Shown here piece by piece: positions 35,753 to 42,177 of a DNA stretch of 42,177 nt. Origin of the DNA: Jaenimonas drosophilae. Taxonomy: Eukaryota > Euglenozoa > Kinetoplastea > Trypanosomatida > Trypanosomatidae. Every line of letters starts with the position of its first letter. Within the stretch, counting starts at the first letter, position 1. The notes beneath the pieces were generated by a model, which saw only the letters and a program-made list of their open reading frames with translations, was not told where the DNA came from and made no database searches. The stretch lies in NCBI GenBank assembly GCA_030849065.1, contig JASAON010001532.1:6236-48412 (forward strand), written 5' to 3'. A program made the translations under genes and the position numbers.

Positions 35753-36055
35753 ATGTCTCAGAAGCTGCTGCTCCACGACCTCTCCACGGAGGGCATCAAG
35801 GATATGGCCCCTAGCGAGGCCCTCCAGAAGCACCTCGAGAATGCTCAGTTGGCCCACCGTGTGTGCGTCGCGCGCGCCCTCAAGTCCAGCGAGGACCCCG
35901 TTGATAAGTGCGCCCTGACCTGGGGTGAGGTTGTGCAGCGCTACAACCAGTGGAGCGCCTACCGCCCTCCCTTCAGGGATAGCGAGGCACAGAAGTCCTA
36001 CAGCAAGTACTGGACCAAGAAGCGCCAGGACGCTGCCGACAACAACCCCTTCTAA
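35753..36055 (+). CDS. Small conserved-looking protein of unknown function, probably abundant
   Basis: A 100-residue soluble protein. It has no signal or membrane segment. It is Lys/Asp/Ala-rich with aromatic residues clustered near the C-terminus (QRYNQWSAYRPPF, KSYSKYWTKKR). Codon use is strikingly biased toward the preferred C-ending and G-ending codons (AAG, CTC, GCC, CGC nearly throughout), like the ATP synthase and STI1 genes but stronger. This suggests a highly expressed small subunit, for example of a respiratory complex, but I do not recognise the family. The ATG is the first after an acceptor AG at 35718-35719. Being one of the smallest genes here, it could be overlooked; its codon bias and clean splice site support it. 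Confidence 0.72.
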   Translation: MSQKLLLHDLSTEGIKDMAPSEALQKHLENAQLAHRVCVARALKSSEDPVDKCALTWGEVVQRYNQWSAYRPPFRDSEAQKSYSKYWTKKRQDAADNNPF

Positions 36056-36644
36056 TCTGTGTCTGTGTGTGAGTGTGTGTGAGGGGGAGGGGTGGCGATG
36101 GCCAACCTTCTCCCTGAGCACGTTGTGTGGGGCAAGCTTGCTCTTGCTCCCACTAGGAATGTAGTGAGTGTGGGCTTCTCGTGGTGCGACGGGAGCTGGT
36201 GGTAGGTACACGACTTATGTGGTTTATAACGTGTACGTGCGTGTGCCAACTTCTCCGGACGCGCGAAGGCGGCCAACACGAGAGTCCAAATTTCAGGAGC
36301 TGCGCTGTAATAGTAAAGCACGATGAATGCCAACATGTTGTTGTTGTTGTTGGATGGGAGGGGGGGGCTCCACCTAACCTCCTCAGCATGCCTCTCGTGA
36401 TACGCTTGAGTACCACCTACAGAATGGTGTGTAACATCTCTCTCTCTCTCTCTCACACTCTTTCTCTCTCCTTCAATCGTAGTGGGTGTAGCTGCTGCCT
36501 GGCCAGATACCTGGACTAGGTCTGTGGCACCATTGGTGTCTCGAGCACTCTTCTCTCCGCTACGCTGATTATTTGTGGACTGTTTTCTTCACTCGGTTCC
36601 TCATATACGATTGATTCATTTTTAGTACGGCTCCGGATGCAGGA
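36056..36644 (+). other. Long intergenic region with TG and TC repeats
   Basis: 589 bases, the longest gap in the window. It has TG-rich sequence at about 36060-36082 and a (TC)n run at about 36437-36454. The probable acceptor for the kinase gene is AG at 36624-36625, after a T-rich tract. Open frames here (for example 36181-36519) are low-complexity and not credible genes. Confidence 0.5.
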
Positions 36645-36693
36645 ATGGCTCCTGAAGGACTCCAACCACGCGGCGCGAAGATGGGCCGCTTGA
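36637..36693 (+). promoter_or_regulatory. Overlapping upstream ORF of the kinase gene
   Basis: An 18-codon reading frame beginning with an ATG at 36637, 12 bases after the likely acceptor AG. It ends in a TGA at 36691-36693, inside the kinase coding sequence and past both of its first in-frame ATGs (36645 and 36681). If the leader is as predicted, scanning ribosomes would meet this ATG first and kinase translation would be reduced. Confidence 0.45.
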
Positions 36694-39575
36694 CAAGCGT
36701 AGAGGAGGAGGCCACGGACCATCATCCTCATCCTCAACCTCCGCCTCCCTCATCATCCGAGACCGATTCCACGACGGATGAACCGAAACGGCACATCTCG
36801 TCGTCCAAGACCTTGCTCATCATGTGTATATGGTTGTGGTTGTTGTGCTTCACCTGCCTCATCATCATCACCGTCTGGTCCAACATCCGGTGTAGAGAGC
36901 TCGACGTTGACGCCACGACGGGCACGCAGGATGTGGAGCACACTCATGGGGCCCACTTTCGGGTGCGCAACACCGTACTCGCCACCTCCCTCTGTCTCTG
37001 CGTGTTGTATCTGGTTCTGTCCGTGGTGGCATACCGCAACATTCATTTCCTGTTGGTCCACCTCGATATGGATCTCAACTCCTGCGCCCACTTCTTTTCC
37101 TTGGTTGGGGGAGCTCTGCTGGATGTTGCTCCCTACGCCCATGATGAGGATGGTGTTGCGCAGGAGTTAGTCACTCGTGAAGATGGCACAACCTCCAGCA
37201 TTGAAGAGTGCCGTGCGGTGGAGGTGGAGATACGCCGCGCGCACCAACACCTCCGTGAGTATCAGAAGCTTCTCCCGCTCAGTGTTCGCGATGCGATGGG
37301 GCCCGATGGCGTGAGCGGGTCGGAGGAGGACGGAGATGGGGCTGAGGTGGTGCGGGAGGAGCAGCAGTCCAGTACGTGTGGGAGTGTGGCGGTGGGCACC
37401 GCAGTCCCGCAGACCTGCTATGCCCCCGCCCTGATGATGGCCAGCGACCTCCAAAGCGGTGGTGGCGGGTATGCGGCCAGTCAGCGGCGCGGCTCCGACG
37501 CCTCGCGGAGTGTGGCCTCGCAGTGGTCTGAGAGCCGTGCGCGGCGTCGTCGCCGGAGCCACTCAGTGGTCCTTGGCCGCTCCCTCGGCCTCCGCATTCA
37601 GTCTTGCACTGCCCTGCTCGTGGCATTTGGTGGTTTGTACGAGGCAGCCTGCCAGAGTAGCGCCATGGCGGCGGCGGCGTCAAACATCTTCCTCAACTGC
37701 ATCATGGCCATGTCACGGAAACACCGCGGACGTGCGGTGTACTACGAGCCCGACCGCGTCCTGCTGTGGTGGGGTGGGCGGGCCGTGGAGGGTCGTGGCG
37801 GCCACCGCCACGCTGCCTTGGCCTGCGCGGTGGAGTTGTGCGCGGAGCTGCCGCGATTGGCTGGGCCGTTTGAGAGCTTGCAACGTCGCGGTGTGCTGCA
37901 TCCGGCGGTGATGGTGGGCCACTCCTGCTTCGCCTTGTCCGGCACCGTTGGGCAGGAAGAGAAGCACCACTTTGTGCAGTGCAGCGGGATGGGGCTGATG
38001 CAGAGCGCCATCGCCCTCTGCGGCCACCTTCACATCAAGCTGGGCTGGATTGATGAGGTGCCGCCAAGTGTGGCCCACCGTCATCCCATCCAGGTGCTGC
38101 CCGCTGACCTCATTCACGACCTCCGTGGGGAGGAACACACACTCTACGACCTTCACCTCCACGCAGGGTTGGGGCCGTTGGACCACACACGTCAGGAGGC
38201 CGTCCTCGCCGCCTTCGAGTGTTTTCGGTGTGGGGATTATGAAGGCTGCCGGAAGGGGCTCGCGCCGTGGTCGGCATCCTCACAGACGTGGGCCCATCCT
38301 CTCGTCGAGCGGCTCTACCAAATCAGCAAGCTCTTCTTGGCCAGTGGGAGTAAGTACAGCCGCTGTGTGCCGCAGTGGAGGTGCTTTGGTGCTGGTGGCT
38401 CACCCAACAACGCCACCCTCGCAGCCACGCCTTCTCGCTCTCCGCGTCCGTCACTGCAGGATTTGGTGGCGGAGCTGCGCTCGCCTCCAGGGACGCCAAG
38501 TTGCTGCGGCAGTCGTCCACGTTCCACGTCACCAACCTGGCGCAATCCGTCAGCGGCCATGAATAGTCTTCGTCTGGAGATACAACACGCCACTCAGCCC
38601 ACAACAACAACAACGACCACCAACGCCAACAACACCTCTTCGGCTGGTATGGCGTCCGCAGCGACCAGAGACTTCACGGACCGTCAAGGCTTGCGCTATC
38701 GTCTCTCGGTACGCTCGCTTGGCTCGACGCCAACCAGCGATGTGTACCTGGGTCTCTCCTACGATGGCGGGTTGGTGGCGGTGAAGGTGGTCCCCCTCAT
38801 GCGTGGTCAGATGGAGATGAGTGAGCTGACCAAACGCCGACTTCGTCGCAAAGGCATGGCGGTGCAGGCGGATGCCGAGGCAGCCGTGAAGGGGGTGATA
38901 TCCGAGGTGGAGCTTCTCTCGCAGCTCCGACACGCGTGCATCGTGGGCTACATCACCTCCGCGGTGGATCGTGGTCAGCTGCTCCTCGTAATGGAGTACG
39001 TCAGTGGTGGCAGTCTTCTTCACCTCCTCAGCCAGTACACCAACCTCCCCCTGCATCGAGCGACGGCCTGCCTTCGCGACGTGCTCGCGGGCCTTCACTA
39101 TCTTCATGGAAAGGGCATCGCCCACCGCGACGTGAAGCCGCAGAATGTTCTCGTCCCGGCCAATGGCCGCTGCAAGCTCGCCGATTTTGGCATCTCTCTG
39201 CAAATCTCTCTCGCCAGTGGCGAGGCCCACTTCGAAGGTACGCCCTTCTATATGGCACCAGAAGCGGCACGTGGGGAGGTGACGGTGAAGTCGGATATTT
39301 GGAGCTTCGGCATCATGATGGCCGAGGTACTCACCGGGCTGCTTCCCTGGCCCGAGGACATGAGTGCGCTGTCCTTGAAGTACAGACTGGCCCACGATGA
39401 AACCCTCACACCGGTGATTCGTGGAGCATTGCCACCAGAAGCACACGAACTGCTGCAATGGTGCCTTCAGCGTCGGCCAGCCGACCGACCAAGTGCCAAA
39501 ACCCTGCTCAGCACAGCCTTCTTCTCTCCACGAGGTACGTCCCACTCACAGCGACATTTGGATGAACTACGATGA
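36645..39575 (+). CDS. Membrane protein kinase with degenerate cyclase-homology domain, RDK1-like
   Basis: A 976-residue protein with two transmembrane segments at about residues 56-78 and 109-130, then a region resembling a class III nucleotide cyclase at about 318-470, then a C-terminal STE11/MAPKKK-like kinase at about 680-965. The kinase has VAVK (K714), HRDVKPQN (D829), DFG (D847), GTPFYMAPE and a DIWSFG helix, so it should be active. Its glycine loop reads LGSTPTSDVYLG, lacking two of three usual glycines. In the cyclase region the first metal Asp is replaced (LLVAFGGLYEA), while a candidate second one is kept (EPDRVLLWWG, D370), so catalysis is unlikely. This architecture matches Trypanosoma brucei RDK1, a repressor of differentiation. 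The role here is inferred. Confidence 0.8.
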   Translation: MAPEGLQPRGAKMGRLTSVEEEATDHHPHPQPPPPSSSETDSTTDEPKRHISSSKTLLIMCIWLWLLCFTCLIIITVWSNIRCRELDVDATTGTQDVEHTHGAHFRVRNTVLATSLCLCVLYLVLSVVAYRNIHFLLVHLDMDLNSCAHFFSLVGGALLDVAPYAHDEDGVAQELVTREDGTTSSIEECRAVEVEIRRAHQHLREYQKLLPLSVRDAMGPDGVSGSEEDGDGAEVVREEQQSSTCGSVAVGTAVPQTCYAPALMMASDLQSGGGGYAASQRRGSDASRSVASQWSESRARRRRRSHSVVLGRSLGLRIQSCTALLVAFGGLYEAACQSSAMAAAASNIFLNCIMAMSRKHRGRAVYYEPDRVLLWWGGRAVEGRGGHRHAALACAVELCAELPRLAGPFESLQRRGVLHPAVMVGHSCFALSGTVGQEEKHHFVQCSGMGLMQSAIALCGHLHIKLGWIDEVPPSVAHRHPIQVLPADLIHDLRGEEHTLYDLHLHAGLGPLDHTRQEAVLAAFECFRCGDYEGCRKGLAPWSASSQTWAHPLVERLYQISKLFLASGSKYSRCVPQWRCFGAGGSPNNATLAATPSRSPRPSLQDLVAELRSPPGTPSCCGSRPRSTSPTWRNPSAAMNSLRLEIQHATQPTTTTTTTNANNTSSAGMASAATRDFTDRQGLRYRLSVRSLGSTPTSDVYLGLSYDGGLVAVKVVPLMRGQMEMSELTKRRLRRKGMAVQADAEAAVKGVISEVELLSQLRHACIVGYITSAVDRGQLLLVMEYVSGGSLLHLLSQYTNLPLHRATACLRDVLAGLHYLHGKGIAHRDVKPQNVLVPANGRCKLADFGISLQISLASGEAHFEGTPFYMAPEAARGEVTVKSDIWSFGIMMAEVLTGLLPWPEDMSALSLKYRLAHDETLTPVIRGALPPEAHELLQWCLQRRPADRPSAKTLLSTAFFSPRGTSHSQRHLDELR

Positions 39576-39876
39576 GTGAGAGGTCTGTGCGCATGACGTG
39601 AATCGACGTTTTTCTTTTGCCTTTGCCTGTGCGTGTGTGCGCCAAGAGTGTACGACTGTGAATACGAGAACCGACTCACGGCAGATTCACTTCCACGTGT
39701 TGTATTTACAAACGTTTTGCTGTTTGTGGTGGCTTTTTTGTTCGGCTCATGTGCTTCTTCTTGTGTACCTTCTTCTCTACATGTTTGGTGTGTGGGGTTC
39801 CAACAGTTGTGTTAAGGCGTAACCTCACCAAGTCATTTTAGATTAACCAATAAACGGCCAAAGCGCTTCCCCTAAC
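39576..39876 (+). other. Intergenic region before the transporter
   Basis: 301 bases without a supported gene. T-rich tracts at about 39705-39780 are followed by AGs at 39804-39805 and 39840-39841; the latter, after CATTTTAG, leaves 35 bases before the ATG at 39877. Confidence 0.5.
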
Positions 39877-41631
39877 ATGGCCACTGTAGAACCGTTGACG
39901 GAGGAGGAGGGCTGCGTGATGTGCAGCGATTCACCGGAGTACTCCGACGTCAGTTCTGACGAGGTCAGCTTCTTCAGCTTTCGGGCACTAAGGATCTTTG
40001 TTGTTCCCTTCTTTTGTGGGATGTACTACGGCTACAACTTCCTCTTTGTGCCCCTCTACTACCAAATGCGTGTCATGGCCATGGACTGTGCCTCATACAC
40101 TGGCGGTCGTGAGGCCTGCGAGTCGCTGCCCTACGCTGATTGCAAGTGGTTCACCAACAGCACCCACGGCGGATACTGCGGGTGGACCGAAGTGACGTGC
40201 CGCGTTCTCTACCCCAACTCACACACCTTTGGCGGGGACGAGGACAGTGCCAAGGAGGGCTGCCTCGCCGACAACCGCTGCACGTGGAAGTACAGCGACA
40301 AGAAGTGTGAGAACCCTGTGGGCTACGATTCTGCGCAGCATGCTATCTTTGCCGGTGCACTGACGGCAGGCTGCATGGTTGGCTCGGTCATTGGTGGACG
40401 TGTCGCCACTTCACTGGGCTCCAAGCTGACCCTCCTCGTGTGTGGCATCGTGGCCTTGGCGTGTTCCGTCATGTACCACGTCTCCATCGCCACCGATGAT
40501 TTTTGGGTGCTCATTCCCGCACGCTTCGTCATGGGTATGTCCGTTGGCGTAACGGCGGTGACTTCCCCGCTCTACGTGGACCAGAACGCCCCGCCCGAGC
40601 TGAAGCGCCCGCTCGGGTCTACCTTCATGGTCTGTGTGTGCTTCGGCTCCTTCATTGCTGGGCTCACGGGGATGTGTCTCGGGCAGTCCATCACCACAGA
40701 CAGCAGCAAGGATCAACACCTCATGGGACGTTTGCAGGGTGTGGGTGCCGTGGCCTCGGCCCTCTCACTGGCAGTGGTGCTCCTCGGCGTCTTTGTGCGC
40801 GAAACCCGCGTCACCTTCGCCGGAGTGTACAGCGGGCACAAGAAGGGCGCCATTGAGGTCAACCCGAACGAGTACAGCTACCTGCGCATGGTCCCCTGCA
40901 TCCTGATTGGTGCGGCCGTCGCCTCTGCCGCGCAGCTCACGGGCTTCCGAGGACTTTCCAACTACGCCCCCACCATCTTTGGCAACCTCGGCGTCGCTCC
41001 GTTTGTGGGCACCTTCCTGCTGATGAGTGTGTCCCTCGTGGGCAGCCTCTGCAGCCTGCGCTTGTCCTTTTACTTTTCTTCACGGCACCTCTTTCTTGCC
41101 AGCACATTCCTGTGCTCCGCCATGTGCCTCTTCTTTTGTGGCATTCCCGTCTATCCTGGCGTCTCCAGCGAGAACGTGAGGAATGTCGTTGCCGTCATTG
41201 GCTCTTTGGTGTATATTTGGTCGTACCAGTGCGGCCTGGGCCCCTTCTTCTTTGTGCTTGCCCAGGAAATCTTTCCACTCTCGTTCCGACCAAAGGGTGC
41301 CTCCATTGTGCATACTCTGGTCTTCACCCTGAACCTTGGTGTCACGGTCGCCTATCCCATTGCCACTGAACATCTTTCTGGTGGTGCGTCTGGCGATCAG
41401 AACAAGGGCCAGTCTATTGTGTTTATCTTTTTCGGTGTGGCAGGGTTTATCTGCTTTTTGGTGGAGTTCTTCTTCCTGTATCCTTGGGATAAGGAGTTGT
41501 CCGCCCCAGCGGTGCAGCCGATGCTCGAGGAAGAGAGAGCGGGGGAGGGTGAAGAGGAAGGAGAGGAAGGGAAGAACGACGAGGACGACCTCGCCGTCGG
41601 TGGCACCCAAGAAGAGCACTCCCCAATGTAA
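39877..41631 (+). CDS. Hexose transporter-like MFS protein with Cys-rich extracellular loop
   Basis: A 584-residue transporter with about 12 hydrophobic segments. TM1 is at about residues 36-58. A large loop between TM1 and TM2 (about 66-150) has eight cysteines and two copies of a C...CxW...C unit, at C81-C89-W91-C101 and C129-C135-W137-C144. A Cys-rich loop in this position is a hallmark of kinetoplastid glucose transporters. Sugar-family motifs are present: GGRVATSLGSK after TM2, RFVMGMSVGVTAVTSPLYVDQNAP, LKRPLGSTF, and EIFPLSFRPKGAS in the C-terminal half. The transported sugar cannot be told from sequence; glucose or related hexoses are likely. Both termini are acidic, the last 60 residues being Glu/Gly/Asp-rich, presumably cytosolic. 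Location would be plasma or flagellar membrane. Confidence 0.88.
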   Translation: MATVEPLTEEEGCVMCSDSPEYSDVSSDEVSFFSFRALRIFVVPFFCGMYYGYNFLFVPLYYQMRVMAMDCASYTGGREACESLPYADCKWFTNSTHGGYCGWTEVTCRVLYPNSHTFGGDEDSAKEGCLADNRCTWKYSDKKCENPVGYDSAQHAIFAGALTAGCMVGSVIGGRVATSLGSKLTLLVCGIVALACSVMYHVSIATDDFWVLIPARFVMGMSVGVTAVTSPLYVDQNAPPELKRPLGSTFMVCVCFGSFIAGLTGMCLGQSITTDSSKDQHLMGRLQGVGAVASALSLAVVLLGVFVRETRVTFAGVYSGHKKGAIEVNPNEYSYLRMVPCILIGAAVASAAQLTGFRGLSNYAPTIFGNLGVAPFVGTFLLMSVSLVGSLCSLRLSFYFSSRHLFLASTFLCSAMCLFFCGIPVYPGVSSENVRNVVAVIGSLVYIWSYQCGLGPFFFVLAQEIFPLSFRPKGASIVHTLVFTLNLGVTVAYPIATEHLSGGASGDQNKGQSIVFIFFGVAGFICFLVEFFFLYPWDKELSAPAVQPMLEEERAGEGEEEGEEGKNDEDDLAVGGTQEEHSPM

Positions 41632-42100
41632 AGCTGTGTTTATTATGTTTGCTTTCTTTTTGGAAAAGCCCAAAACGTTTCTTGTGAATTTGTTTCTTGT
41701 GTGACAAATTGACTCATCTGCTGCATGGGGTTTCTCTGAGGCGTCCATGTCAAGCAATCTCCCGTCACCTCCCTACGACTATCGTGATGTGTGCGGTACA
41801 CTCAGCGAAAGAGGGTTGTCTTTCTTTTTTTCTTTATTGCTACAGATGCCGCTTGCTAATTGTGCCATTGGCTTCTGTGAAACGCTAACTCAACGTTGCT
41901 ATGTACGTCGTTGGCCCACCTCCCATCGGTGTATACAGCATATTACGGAACAAACGATGATACCGCGGAGTCCATTCTTATCTACGCGAGAATATATCTA
42001 CTTTTCTGGCCAAAGGCCCTCGTGACCGGACATCCCCACCCCCCACACCCACAGAAAACGCAGCAAGGGCCGCGATAATTGTTGCCAAATGGCCGCGCGC
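41632..42100 (+). other. 3' flank of the transporter gene
   Basis: No supported gene. T-rich tracts at about 41815-41840 may belong to processing signals of the next, missing gene. Open frames in this stretch are short and overlap in several frames. Confidence 0.45.
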
Positions 42101-42177
42101 TTCTGAGAAAACATCTTAACACCACCCCCAACACCAAAACCCCCGCGGGGCTAAAAACCGCCCCCCCCCCCCCCAAC
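42101..42177. repeat. Low-quality homopolymer contig end
   Basis: Runs of C, A and G resembling the first 190 bases of the window, with a C-run near the last base. Probably an assembly edge; the mirrored style at both ends suggests the same read-end error source. Confidence 0.6.

Noticed and set aside
36181..36519. 112-residue + strand frame in the gap before the kinase
   Set aside because: Its C-terminal part translates TC repeats into Ser/Leu runs, the rest is low-complexity Val/Cys sequence, and it has no clean acceptor.
36645..39575. Active receptor-type adenylate cyclase
   Set aside because: The first metal-binding Asp of the cyclase region is missing and the protein ends in a kinase domain, so a cyclase activity call is not supported.

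Overview
The window looks like one polycistronic transcription unit from a kinetoplastid protist (Euglenozoa). All 23 protein genes I accept lie on the + strand, none shows an intron, and gaps are about 120 to 590 bases. Most gaps hold pyrimidine-rich tracts followed by an AG shortly before the next ATG, as expected for spliced-leader trans-splicing coupled to polyadenylation. No bacterial promoters, ribosome binding sites or operon overlaps are seen. Gene content agrees: a cyclase-homology/protein-kinase fusion resembling the trypanosome kinase RDK1, a hexose-transporter-like protein with a Cys-rich outer loop, a probable kinetoplastid-type ATP synthase subunit d, and a mitochondrial helical-repeat protein. 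The species cannot be named from the sequence. No tRNA, rRNA, snRNA, mobile element or CRISPR array was recognised.

Layout. 1-467: poor-quality homopolymer contig end, then leader sequence. 468-5310: an SDE2-like protein with a ubiquitin-like fold and GG-KGG cleavage site, a SWIM/ZZ/RING ubiquitin ligase (ZSWIM2-like), a probable ATP synthase peripheral-stalk subunit d, and the Hsp70/Hsp90 co-chaperone STI1. 5622-9597: an axonemal DM10/EF-hand protein (EFHC1/Rib72 type) and ribose-phosphate pyrophosphokinase. 10161-19404: an unidentified WD-like protein, a Sec3/EXOC1-like exocyst subunit, a membrane-anchored TPMT-family methyltransferase, and a mitochondrial helical-repeat protein. 19634-26632: the splicing factor SLU7, three tandem dithiol glutaredoxins, and the intraflagellar transport protein IFT121/WDR35. 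27166-33929: a small single-pass membrane protein, a PARP with a histone-H1-like tail plus WWE and WGR domains, an unidentified protein, and RNF10. 34346-41631: a coiled-coil protein, a 100-residue protein, the cyclase-homology kinase, and the hexose transporter. 41632-42177: 3' flank running into another poor-quality G/C end.

The genes do not form one pathway, as is normal for such units, where expression is set after transcription. Themes recur, though: flagellum (DM10/EF-hand protein, IFT121), ubiquitin (SDE2, ZSWIM2-like, RNF10), splicing (SDE2, SLU7), mitochondrion (ATP synthase d, helical-repeat protein, probably the TPMT-like and 195-residue proteins) and redox (glutaredoxins). Composition drifts from A+T-richer codons in the first two genes to G+C-rich codons from about 5.6 kb on.

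The most interesting items are the PARP architecture, the cyclase-homology kinase with an overlapping upstream ORF, the two cis-splicing factors in an intron-free setting, a strong minus-strand G-quadruplex motif before the glutaredoxin array, and several genes whose splice acceptor lies at or next to the start codon. I did not find a convincing entirely new multi-gene system.
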